Positions 1 to 6,893 of a DNA stretch of 8,499 bases are shown one piece after another. The DNA is from Anaerolineae bacterium. Its GTDB lineage: Bacteria; Chloroflexota; Anaerolineae; B4-G1; SLSP01. The notes under the pieces are model-generated. The model did no database searches, had not been told where the DNA came from, and was given only the letters and a program-made list of their open reading frames with translations. The first letter of the stretch is position 1. The number at the start of each line of letters is the position of its first letter. The stretch spans positions 1-8,499 of the forward strand of contig JAFGNI010000110.1 in assembly GCA_016927095.1 (NCBI GenBank), read 5' to 3'. The position numbers were made by a program, and so were the translations under genes.

Positions 1-1
1 G

Positions 2-1444
2 ATCCGTGTCGTGGGTGTTCTGGTCTCCCTCGTGGCCCTGGTGTTGACAAGCTACGTATGGTGGGCGTCCGCGAGTGCCGGGTCTGATAAGATGCAGCTT
101 GTGGAGCACCGGCTTTGGATCCCGGACTTGGATCTCCACTACACGGTCGGCGTGGATGGCCTGAGTTCGCCGATGATTGCCCTGGCGGGACTGCTCACTG
201 CGCTCTCGCTCTTCTACAGCGCCTTCACCGTGAAGGAGCGCGTCAAGGAGTACTACCTCCTGTTCCTGCTGCTGGAGACCGGCATGCTGGGCGTGTTCAT
301 GGCCCTGGACTTGATCCTCTTCTATGTCTTCTGGGAGGTGGGCCTCGTGCCAATGTTCCTGCTTATCGGCATCTGGGGCGGGGCACGACGCGAGTATGCA
401 GCCATCAAGTTCTTCATCTACACATTGGCAGGAAGCGTCTTTGGCCTCCTGAGCATCCTGGCGATCTACCATGAGGTGGGCACGTTCAATGTGCTGGAGG
501 CTGCTGCCGCGGCGCCGTTCGCGGGCAACACGACGTGGGCCACGATTGTCTTTTGGGGTCTCTTCGTCGCCTTTGCGATTAAGATCCCGGTCTTCCCTTT
601 CCACACGTGGTTGCCTGATGCGCATACGGAAGCTCCGACGGCCGGCAGTGTGATCCTGGCGGGCATCCTTCTGAAACTTGGTAGCTATGGGATGATGCGG
701 ATCGCACTGCCTATCTTCCCTGAGCGTTTCAGGTATTTCTCAGTCCAGGTTCCTATCATCACGGTGATGGCGCTGATGAGTATTGTCTACGGGGCATTGG
801 TCTGCATGGCCCAGTGGGATCTGAAGCGCTTGGTCGCCTATTCCTCAGTGGCGCATATGGGCTACGTGACATTGGGCCTGGCGGCCACCTCGGCTGCGTG
901 GTCGCAGCCGGTCGACGCCGTTTTGGATGCGGCTGTAGCAGGTATGGATGGCGCGGCGTTGCAGCAGTTCTCTCACGGTGTGGTCACGGGCGCGATGTTC
1001 TTCCTTGTAGGTATGCTCTACGAGAGAGCCCATACGCGTGATCTCAAAGCCTTCGGTGGTCTGGCGACGGTGGTGCCGAAGTTCTATGGCATTATGCTCG
1101 TGATGGCTTTTGCATCGCTGGGGCTGCCAGGCTTGATCGGGTTCTGGAGCGAGTTCTTTGTCTTCAAGGGCACGATCCGGTTGATCCCAGTCGCTGCCTT
1201 CATCGGCGTCGCGGGTATGGTTTTCACCGCGGCCTACGTGCTTTGGAAGATCGTGCAATACCTCTTCTTGGGGACGTTGGATCAACAGAGATGGGCCTCA
1301 CTCAGCGACCTACGGTGGTGGGAGAGGTTCACACTATGGCCGCTGGTGCTGCTGACCGTCGCCTTTGGTGTCTATCCCGCGCCGTTGATCAACACGTTCA
1401 ATGCCGCTGTGACCGCCTTGTTGCGCGCCTTCGTCCTGCGGTAG
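2..1444 (+). CDS. nuoM: NADH-quinone oxidoreductase subunit M (5'-partial)
   Basis: This is an antiporter-like, proton-pumping membrane subunit of respiratory complex I. The frame is open to the left edge, and the usual first transmembrane segment is mostly missing, so the true start lies upstream (about 30 residues missing by comparison with E. coli NuoM). The GTG at 11 is probably internal. Numbering from that GTG, the family landmarks are: TM5 motif FWEVGLVPMF with the essential glutamate at 109 (E. coli Glu144); KIPVFPFHTWLPDAH at 191-205 with the channel lysine K191 (E. coli Lys234); LKRLVAYSS at 271-279; and GFWSEF at 377-382 with E381 (E. coli Glu407). The protein is hydrophobic throughout, with many predicted membrane helices. 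The TAG stop at 1442-1444 is followed 14 bases later by nuoN, the usual gene order. All expected charged residues are present, so it looks functional. Confidence 0.96.
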   Translation: MRVVGVLVSLVALVLTSYVWWASASAGSDKMQLVEHRLWIPDLDLHYTVGVDGLSSPMIALAGLLTALSLFYSAFTVKERVKEYYLLFLLLETGMLGVFMALDLILFYVFWEVGLVPMFLLIGIWGGARREYAAIKFFIYTLAGSVFGLLSILAIYHEVGTFNVLEAAAAAPFAGNTTWATIVFWGLFVAFAIKIPVFPFHTWLPDAHTEAPTAGSVILAGILLKLGSYGMMRIALPIFPERFRYFSVQVPIITVMALMSIVYGALVCMAQWDLKRLVAYSSVAHMGYVTLGLAATSAAWSQPVDAVLDAAVAGMDGAALQQFSHGVVTGAMFFLVGMLYERAHTRDLKAFGGLATVVPKFYGIMLVMAFASLGLPGLIGFWSEFFVFKGTIRLIPVAAFIGVAGMVFTAAYVLWKIVQYLFLGTLDQQRWASLSDLRWWERFTLWPLVLLTVAFGVYPAPLINTFNAAVTALLRAFVLR

Positions 1445-1452
1445 AGGGGGGG
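1444..1452 (+). promoter_or_regulatory. Ribosome binding site that fixes the nuoN TTG start
   Basis: GAGGGGGGG begins at the last base of the nuoM stop codon and ends 6 bases before TTG 1459. It is the only good Shine-Dalgarno-like stretch near the expected NuoN N-terminus. It overlaps the end of nuoM, which fits coupled translation of the two subunits. Confidence 0.65.
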
Positions 1453-1458
1453 CGTTTC

Positions 1459-2931
1459 TTGCCAGCCATCGCGTCGTTTGAGTACCTGCTCCCCACCATG
1501 GTTCTTCTGGCTGGGGCACTGCTCGTGCTGCTGTTGGATCTTCTAGCGGGCTCAGAGCGCATCGCGAGCGTCGCCTGGCCTGTGACGGTACTGAGCGTCC
1601 TCGGAGCGGCAGCGGCGAGCTTCACGCTGGTAGACCAGGGCCCACTGCGCGTTCTGTCTGTGCTGGCTTACGATGGCTTCACCGCCTACATGTGGCGGCT
1701 GATTCTCTTGGCGTTGGCGATGGTCGTGCTCTTGAGCGAGTCCTACATCCGCAACCACAGCCGTGAACCGGGTCTGTACTACGCCTGTGTACTCTTCTTC
1801 GGCTTGGGTGCGTTAGTGCTTGCGGCTTCGTCTAACCTGATCATGCTGCTTCTGGCTGTTGACTTCCTCAGCTTGGTGGGCTACGTCCTGACCGGTTTCC
1901 TGCACTACGACAAGCGATCGACCGAGGCTGCCATCAAGTACCTAATCTACGGCTCCGCCGTGTCGGCGATGATGGCCTACGGGCTCTCATGGCTGTACGG
2001 TCTGGCGGGTTCCGCTGACTACGCATCGACAGCGGAGATGATCACGCGGGGGGTGTCGTGGCCAACCAGCGCGATGATTCAACCCTTCACATTGGTCCCC
2101 GTTCTGATCTTCATCCTGGCAGGTTTCTCCTTCAAGATTGGCTCGGCGCCGTTCCATCAGTGGCTCCCAGATGCGTTCGAGGGTGCGCCGGCGCCCGTCG
2201 CTGCAGCGCTAGCCATCGTGCCGAAGCTGTCGGGTTTCGCCGCGCTGGCCCGGTTCACGATGGTGACGTTCCCCGAGGGCACCACGCTGGGCGGATTGTG
2301 GCGCTGGCCCCTGGTGGCATTTCTGGCGGTCGGCGCTATGTTTGTCGGGAATCTGATCGGGCTCTGGCAGACAAACATCAAGCGGCTGATGGCCTACTCG
2401 GGCATCGCGCAAGTCGGCTATGCCTTGATCGGCGTAGCCACAGCCAGCGATCGCGGTTTGAGTGGACTCCTGCTCTACCTGACAGCCTATACGGTGGCTG
2501 AGATCGGCGCCTTTGCCGCCATCACGGTTATGTCGGATCGTGTGGGCCTGGAGACGGTGGAGGACTACCGCGGGCTCTATCACAGGTCGCCGGCGTTGTC
2601 CGCTGTGTTGCTGATCAGTGTGCTCTCGCTCTTCGGCATGCCTGGGACCGGTGGCTTTATGGGTAAGCTCTGGCTCTTCACCTCGGCGGTCGAGGACGGG
2701 CGGTTCGGCCTGCTGGTAGTCGCCGCTCTCAACAGCGTCCTCTCCCTCGCCTATTACTGGAAGATCATCCGGACCACCTTCATCCACACGGACTATAGTC
2801 TCGAGCCTGTCTCTGTCCCACTCGCGTCCACTATCGTGCTGGCACTGTCGGTCGCAGGGGTTCTGCTGATCGGCCTCTATCCTAATCTGGTCCTTGCCTG
2901 GGCGGAAACGGCAATACAGGCGTTCCGGTAG
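1459..2931 (+). CDS. nuoN: NADH-quinone oxidoreductase subunit N
   Basis: This is the second antiporter-like proton-pumping subunit of complex I in the window. The reading frame is open back to 1243, but that stretch lies over nuoM. The TTG at 1459 gives 490 residues, the usual length, and an N-terminus (PAIASFEYLLPTM) like other NuoN proteins; ATG 1498 would cut into the first helix. Family landmarks are FKIGSAPFHQWLPDAFEGAP at 225-244 with K226 (E. coli Lys217), VPKLSGF at 254-260 with K256 (Lys247), IKRLMAYSGIAQVG at 307-320, and GFMGKLWLF at 399-407 with K403 (Lys395). The TM5 carboxylate, Glu133 in E. coli, is an aspartate here (D135 in LLAVDFLSL). The glycosyltransferase gene starts 43 bases after the stop, with no obvious terminator between. 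Confidence 0.96.
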   Translation: MPAIASFEYLLPTMVLLAGALLVLLLDLLAGSERIASVAWPVTVLSVLGAAAASFTLVDQGPLRVLSVLAYDGFTAYMWRLILLALAMVVLLSESYIRNHSREPGLYYACVLFFGLGALVLAASSNLIMLLLAVDFLSLVGYVLTGFLHYDKRSTEAAIKYLIYGSAVSAMMAYGLSWLYGLAGSADYASTAEMITRGVSWPTSAMIQPFTLVPVLIFILAGFSFKIGSAPFHQWLPDAFEGAPAPVAAALAIVPKLSGFAALARFTMVTFPEGTTLGGLWRWPLVAFLAVGAMFVGNLIGLWQTNIKRLMAYSGIAQVGYALIGVATASDRGLSGLLLYLTAYTVAEIGAFAAITVMSDRVGLETVEDYRGLYHRSPALSAVLLISVLSLFGMPGTGGFMGKLWLFTSAVEDGRFGLLVVAALNSVLSLAYYWKIIRTTFIHTDYSLEPVSVPLASTIVLALSVAGVLLIGLYPNLVLAWAETAIQAFR

Positions 2932-2974
2932 GGATCACATAGCTGATACCGCTGCGAGGTACCGGGACGTGGAG

Positions 2975-4063
2975 ATGCCGGTCACGCTGGTTCACGATTG
3001 GCTGAATCAGTATGGGGGAGCAGAGCGGGTGTTGGAGCACCTGGTGCGCATCTTCCCGCAAGCCCCGATCTACACCAGCATCTATTGGCGCGAGGGGATG
3101 CCTGCCTCTTACGCCGATTGGGATATCCGGCCCTCTTGGATGGACCGGCTGCCGGGCATCTACCGGCATCACCAAGCGTATTTTCCTCTCTATGCCCTCG
3201 CCTTTGGCCGTATGGATCTGTCCTCATGCGGGAGCGACCTCGTCATCAGTAACAAGAGCGGCTTCTGTCACGCTGTGCAGACCGGCAGCGTCCCGCACCT
3301 CTGTTACTGCCTAGCCCCAACGCGTTACGTCTGGGAGTTCGATTCTTATGCTGCGCGTGAGAACCTCCCTGGGACGGTGCGAGCGCTCCTGCGTCCCGTT
3401 ATCGCGTTCCTCAGGCGATGGGACTACCGGGTAGCACAGCAGGAGAGCCTTCACTTCCTGGCGATCTCAACGGAGATCCAGGCCCGCATCAAAAGGTATT
3501 ACCAGCGAGTGTCAGATATCGTCTATCCACCCGTCGACGTCCATCGTTTCAGCCCGGTCGACCGCCCGGATGACTACTACCTAATTGTCTCCCGACTGGT
3601 CCCTTACAAGCGCATCGACTTGGCGGTTCGGGCATTCACAGAGATGGGGTTGCCGCTGGTGGTCGCCGGGGATGGGCGAGATCGCACGACATTGGAGGCG
3701 ATGGCGGGTCCCAGTGTCACGTTTAGGGGCTATGTCCCGGATGCAGATCTGCCGCAGCTGCTGGCGCACTGCAGGGCCTTGATCTTCCCGGGACGTGAGG
3801 ATTTCGGCCTGACGCCGGTCGAGGCACAGGCCGCAGGTCGCCCTGTGATTGCCTATGGTGCCGGCGGCGCGCTGGATACTGTTGTAGACGGGGTGACTGG
3901 CACCCTGTTTGCGGAGCCGACGGTGGGCTCTCTGATCGACGCGGTGGAACGGTCGCAGCGGCATGCCTACGACCCGCGAGACTGCCGGCGCAACGCTGAG
4001 CGGTTTGGCCCTGGGCGGTTCCGGGCGGAGCTGCTGGCGGCGGCGAAACGGGTCAGCGCGTAG
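2975..4063 (+). CDS. Family 4 glycosyltransferase (WbaZ-like mannosyltransferase type)
   Basis: This is a GT-B fold, retaining glycosyltransferase that probably transfers a sugar from a nucleotide sugar to an envelope or extracellular polysaccharide. With the ATG at 2975 it has 362 residues, normal for GT4. The N-terminal domain begins VTLVHDWLNQYGGAERVLE (3-21) and has CYCLAPTRYVWEF at 110-122, both typical of the WbaZ-like branch. The donor-binding domain has the SRLVPYKR loop at 206-213, the AGDG turn at 231-234, and the E-x7-E pair E275/E283 in EDFGLTPVE. There is no signal peptide or membrane helix, so it is cytoplasmic or peripheral to the membrane. GTG 2969 is an alternative start, with GAGGT at 2956-2960 placed 8 bases ahead of it; it adds only Met-Glu. 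Substrate and product cannot be read from the sequence. Its place behind nuoN may reflect shared transcription rather than shared function. Confidence 0.9.
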   Translation: MPVTLVHDWLNQYGGAERVLEHLVRIFPQAPIYTSIYWREGMPASYADWDIRPSWMDRLPGIYRHHQAYFPLYALAFGRMDLSSCGSDLVISNKSGFCHAVQTGSVPHLCYCLAPTRYVWEFDSYAARENLPGTVRALLRPVIAFLRRWDYRVAQQESLHFLAISTEIQARIKRYYQRVSDIVYPPVDVHRFSPVDRPDDYYLIVSRLVPYKRIDLAVRAFTEMGLPLVVAGDGRDRTTLEAMAGPSVTFRGYVPDADLPQLLAHCRALIFPGREDFGLTPVEAQAAGRPVIAYGAGGALDTVVDGVTGTLFAEPTVGSLIDAVERSQRHAYDPRDCRRNAERFGPGRFRAELLAAAKRVSA

Positions 4064-4104
4064 GGAGCGAACCGTGGCAGTGGATGTGCCGGATGCCGCC
4101 GGTG

Positions 4105-4122
4105 CCGTCGCTCAGGCGACGG
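4105..4122. terminator. Hairpin between convergent genes, possible bidirectional terminator
   Basis: CCGTCGC and GCGACGG form a perfect 7-bp stem around a TCAG loop, extendable by one G-T pair. It lies in the 83-base gap between the glycosyltransferase stop and the stop of the convergent propeller-peptidase gene. Neither strand has a T-run after the stem, so intrinsic termination is uncertain. Confidence 0.4.
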
Positions 4123-4146
4123 TCGGCTACGCCATCGGGACCTTCG

Positions 4147-5955
4147 TCAGGGTAGCTGCTGCACTTCCCACTCGGGGCGTTTGGTCCACCAGGGCAGGTA
4201 GCCGTAGGAGGCCAAGACCTCATCCTCGGTGTAGAGCTCAAGCATACAATCGTACCAGCTCATACCCTCTGTCTTCTGGAAGTGCCACCACTCGATGTCG
4301 AAGTAGGAAGCACGCCAGTTGGAGAGGGCATTGCGGCGCTCCCATCCGTAGTCCATCGCCAAGGTGGTGAAGTCGACGAAGTATCCTTCGGGAATAGTGG
4401 CCTTGAGCTCACCCCCGTTGGCCGTCGCAGCGCCGCCTTTGGTGCGCGCGTTGAGATCCCAGGGCGCAACGCGAAGTGGCTCCCCGAGGCTCCCATCTTG
4501 AACCGCGGCCTTGATGTATATGCGCCAGTAGGTGACGCCGCCGACATCCTCTCGGACCAACTCAATCCGACCATCTCGAAGGAAGCTCTGGTTGATATCT
4601 ACAGCACGCCCGCAGACGTGCCAGGAGACACGACCTTGCCCTGGCCGCGGGGTGTGGTTCATCGTCCGCCAGGAGTCCCCAAGGACGCTCAGGTAGTCCC
4701 AGCCAGTCTCACTCCTGATGCGTTGGCGGAGCGCGTTGTAGCTGTCGTTGACGCGGTCGCTGAGCTTCTCCGCGCTGTCGCTATCGTTGACATCGGGCAG
4801 CCCCACAAGCCTGTACTGGTCGAGGTCCGTTGAGAGCAGAAGCTCTGTGTAGAGCGGGGGCTCTTCCTCCGCGGCACGCGCGCTGAGATCTGCGACGATG
4901 TCGTCGGATAAACTGCCACCGTGCCAACTTGGCCTGTCAATCCGATCCGCCGAGCTATACCCCTCCTGAGCCAGGGCCCATCCACGGGTATCGGCAGCGA
5001 TCAAGTAGGACGTGGCCTCCTGACGGAAGACGAAGGCCAGAGCCGTGCCATCGGGGGACCACGTAGGTTTGCCGCCAACCCCAAAGAGCACCGGGCGGAG
5101 CTCGCCGCGGGACGCGGCTTCCAGGTCAAAGGGGATGCGCCACATCGTTTCGCCGCTGGTGACACCTGCTGAATAGGCGAGGTACTCACCTGTGGGCGAC
5201 CAGGAGGGATAGTCCTCATTCTGGTCGGGGGTGTTTGTCAGGTTGGTCACCGTCCCATCATCGAGGGAGAGGACGAAGAGGTCCTTATTGCCGTCCCGAT
5301 AGGAGACGTAGGCTATGTGCCGGCCATTAGGTGACCAGGCTGGCGAGTAATCCGGTGCGGTGTCATGCGTGACCTGATGGCTTTCGCCCGACTCAAGGTT
5401 CAGGATGTGGATATCGAGATTACCATCCTGATAGCTTTCGTAGGCGAGCCACCGGCCGTCGGATGACCAGGTTGGGGCTCCCTCGAACCAGGGATCGTGG
5501 GTCACTCGGAGAATTGTCCCCGAGACCATGTCCATCGTGTAGAGATCCCATCCCCGGGCGCGTTGGGAGGCGAATGCCAGGTAGCGCCCGTCTGGCGACC
5601 ATGCCGGGTCACGATCATCGTCGGGATCAAATGTGAGTCGCAGCAGCTCGCCGTTGTTCTGGGATAGTAGGTAGATATCGCTGTTGCCGTTGTGGCGCAT
5701 CGCGAAGGCGAGTGTGCCACCGCTGCCAACGGGGGTAGGGGTCTCGGCAGGTCCGGCCGGTGCCGAAGTGGGCGCCGGGGTCGGCGTGAGGACCACAATG
5801 CGTTCCAGCTCCCGGATCTGCGGTTCGCCGTCCTGGGGCCTCATCACAACCATGACAGCGGCCATGAGAAGCAGCCAGACGATGGGAGGAACGTTCGCGG
5901 TGCCCGGTATGAGCAGCCAGTTGATGATGGACTTGAGTATGCCACGGTTCTTCAT
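4147..5955 (-). CDS. Membrane-anchored TolB-like propeller fused to a LAS/M15-type metallopeptidase
   Basis: The protein has 602 residues. ATG 5955 is preferred because GGAG lies 6 bases before it; the TTG at 5967 has no such site. Residues 22-38 form one hydrophobic segment without a lipobox cysteine, probably an uncleaved anchor. A Thr/Pro/Ala-rich linker follows (about 54-78). PD40/WD40-like TolB repeats come next, with core tryptophans at 119, 163, 207, 252, 299 and 344 (the first five in WSPDG-like motifs, the last degenerate); spacing of 44-47 residues suggests six blades. The C-terminal part (about 375-590) has the LAS zinc peptidase signature: SWHVCGRAVD with H446 and D453, and IEWWHF with E555 and H558, matching VanX His116/Asp123, Glu181/His184. 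Arg430 in DSWR may match the substrate arginine. It is likely an extracytoplasmic enzyme cutting peptidoglycan peptides or other peptides, with the propeller as binding platform. The substrate is inferred, not seen. Confidence 0.88.
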   Translation of the reverse strand: MKNRGILKSIINWLLIPGTANVPPIVWLLLMAAVMVVMRPQDGEPQIRELERIVVLTPTPAPTSAPAGPAETPTPVGSGGTLAFAMRHNGNSDIYLLSQNNGELLRLTFDPDDDRDPAWSPDGRYLAFASQRARGWDLYTMDMVSGTILRVTHDPWFEGAPTWSSDGRWLAYESYQDGNLDIHILNLESGESHQVTHDTAPDYSPAWSPNGRHIAYVSYRDGNKDLFVLSLDDGTVTNLTNTPDQNEDYPSWSPTGEYLAYSAGVTSGETMWRIPFDLEAASRGELRPVLFGVGGKPTWSPDGTALAFVFRQEATSYLIAADTRGWALAQEGYSSADRIDRPSWHGGSLSDDIVADLSARAAEEEPPLYTELLLSTDLDQYRLVGLPDVNDSDSAEKLSDRVNDSYNALRQRIRSETGWDYLSVLGDSWRTMNHTPRPGQGRVSWHVCGRAVDINQSFLRDGRIELVREDVGGVTYWRIYIKAAVQDGSLGEPLRVAPWDLNARTKGGAATANGGELKATIPEGYFVDFTTLAMDYGWERRNALSNWRASYFDIEWWHFQKTEGMSWYDCMLELYTEDEVLASYGYLPWWTKRPEWEVQQLP

Positions 5956-5961
5956 CGTGCG

Positions 5962-5965
5962 CTCC
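5962..5965 (-). promoter_or_regulatory. Ribosome binding site favouring ATG 5955
   Basis: GGAG on the - strand sits 6 bases before ATG 5955. It overlaps the alternative TTG start at 5967, which itself has only a C-rich stretch upstream. This decides the shorter, 602-residue form of the propeller-peptidase. Confidence 0.6.
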
Positions 5966-5990
5966 AAGATGGGGAGGTTGGCTCTTACTT

Positions 5991-6008
5991 ACCATTTTAA
6001 CCATTTTC
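5991..6008. repeat. Tandem 9-base direct repeat in the promoter spacer and -10 region
   Basis: ACCATTTTA (5991-5999) is directly followed by ACCATTTTC (6000-6008), eight of nine bases identical. The pair covers the -10 box and part of the spacer, so a protein bound there would block RNA polymerase. It may also be a chance duplication in an AT-rich patch. Confidence 0.5.
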
Positions 6009-6021
6009 TTATCGTTGTCAA
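5994..6021 (-). promoter_or_regulatory. Sigma70-type promoter of the propeller-peptidase gene
   Basis: On the - strand a perfect -35 box TTGACA (6016-6021) is followed after 16 bases by TAAAAT (5994-5999), five of six bases matching the -10 consensus. Transcription would start near 5987, giving an untranslated leader of about 30 bases before ATG 5955. The region is AT-rich against a GC-rich background. It is the strongest promoter-like signal in the window and makes this gene independent of the tat operon. Confidence 0.75.
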
Positions 6022-6092
6022 ATCGCGCCATGGGGAGATGGACGGCAGAAGGGGACAGCGGACACGTAACTACGGGACGAGCCGGATGGGTA

Positions 6093-6122
6093 AGCCCGGC
6101 ACGATAGGGAGGGTGCCGGGCT
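6093..6122 (-). terminator. Terminator of the tat operon
   Basis: A perfect 10-bp stem, AGCCCGGCAC paired with GTGCCGGGCT, encloses a 10-base loop and begins 14 bases after the tatC stop codon. On the - strand the stem is followed by TACCCAT, a weak T-tract at best. Position, stem length and GC content make it the likely end of the tatABC transcript. Confidence 0.7.
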
Positions 6123-6136
6123 CCATTGGGTCGGAA

Positions 6137-6892
6137 CTACGAGAGGTTTTCTTGTTCGCGTTCTTTGGCGGCGCGTTCGCGCTGACGGGTGCCAACACGG
6201 CCAAGTATGAGGCCGATCTCGTAGAGGAGAATGAAAGGCCCGGTGACAAGAAGCAGCGTGACGGGGTCGGTGGTAGGTGTGACGACGGCAGCGAAGATGA
6301 CTGCAAGGAACCAGACCACGCGGCGACCGCTGGCGAGCTGCTTGGGTGTCAGAAGCCCTAGTCTGCTGACGATGTAGACCACGAGCGGCGTCTGGAAGAT
6401 GATGCCCATCCAGACGACAAGCGTCGTTACAAAGGAGAGATAACTCTCCAGGGAATAGGTAGGCTCGACGACCTCGCCAAGGAAGCCCATCAACACCGGC
6501 AGACTGATCGGCATCAGGATCTGGAGCGTGAAGAGCCCACCCAAGATGAAGAAGACGAGAGCAGCCGGTATGCCGGTCAGGACGACCGTGCGCTCGTTTG
6601 GGTAGAGGCCAGGCGCGACGAAGCTGTAGACCTGATAGAGGATGACCGGCAGCGACATGCCGAAGCCGGCAGCGAGGGCGACCTTGAAGTAGACGATGGG
6701 TGCCTCGGTTGGGCTGAGCACGATCACGCTGCTGCCTTGCAGGGGAGAGACCAGCCATCCCACAAGCGTGTCAGCGAAGACCGAAGCAATGATGGTGGCG
6801 ACGATCCAAGCCACCACGGCGCGGAAGAGCCGCTGGCGTAGCTCGATCAGGTGCTCAAAAAGCCCCATTGATGGTTCGTTGGTAGCGACCAT
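6137..6892 (-). CDS. tatC: Sec-independent protein translocase TatC
   Basis: TatC is the integral membrane receptor that, with TatB, binds twin-arginine signal peptides and organises export of folded proteins. ATG 6892 gives 251 residues, the normal length, with GAGGA 8 bases upstream; an open stretch back to 6967 lies over the tatB-like gene and is not needed. Landmarks are the N-terminal EHLIELRQRL (13-22), the first periplasmic loop FVAPGLYPNER (91-101) with F91 and E100 matching E. coli Phe94 and Glu103, the TPTTDP loop (205-210), and LLYEIG (222-227). Six hydrophobic segments and a charged C-terminal tail are visible. In TM4, Gln167 (FQTP) stands where E. coli has Glu170. The start codon lies one base after the TGA of the preceding gene, so it is probably translationally coupled. 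Confidence 0.96.
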   Translation of the reverse strand: MVATNEPSMGLFEHLIELRQRLFRAVVAWIVATIIASVFADTLVGWLVSPLQGSSVIVLSPTEAPIVYFKVALAAGFGMSLPVILYQVYSFVAPGLYPNERTVVLTGIPAALVFFILGGLFTLQILMPISLPVLMGFLGEVVEPTYSLESYLSFVTTLVVWMGIIFQTPLVVYIVSRLGLLTPKQLASGRRVVWFLAVIFAAVVTPTTDPVTLLLVTGPFILLYEIGLILGRVGTRQRERAAKEREQENLS

Positions 6893-6893
6893 G

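Noticed and set aside
1444..1452. Run of seven G residues as a frameshift site fusing NuoM and NuoN
   Set aside because: The nuoM stop codon lies before the G-run, so slippage there could not bypass it. The run is better read as a ribosome binding site.
1243..1458. Extended N-terminus of the nuoN frame, overlapping nuoM by about 200 bases
   Set aside because: The extension reads as non-membrane, Arg-rich sequence unlike NuoN and lies over the conserved C-terminus of nuoM. TTG 1459 has a good ribosome binding site and the right N-terminus.
2209..2787. 192-residue open frame on the - strand
   Set aside because: It lies entirely opposite nuoN, is rich in Arg, Gln and His with no recognisable motif, and is a GC-driven shadow.
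4282..4833. 183-residue open frame on the + strand
   Set aside because: It is antisense to the conserved zinc-peptidase domain and has no ribosome binding site or domain.
5684..6361. 225-residue open frame on the + strand
   Set aside because: It runs antisense across the start of the propeller-peptidase gene, its promoter, the tat terminator and the end of tatC. It shows no family motif.
6018..6758. 246-residue open frame on the - strand
   Set aside because: It is out of frame with tatC, is Arg/His-rich, and runs through the tat terminator and the intergenic gap.
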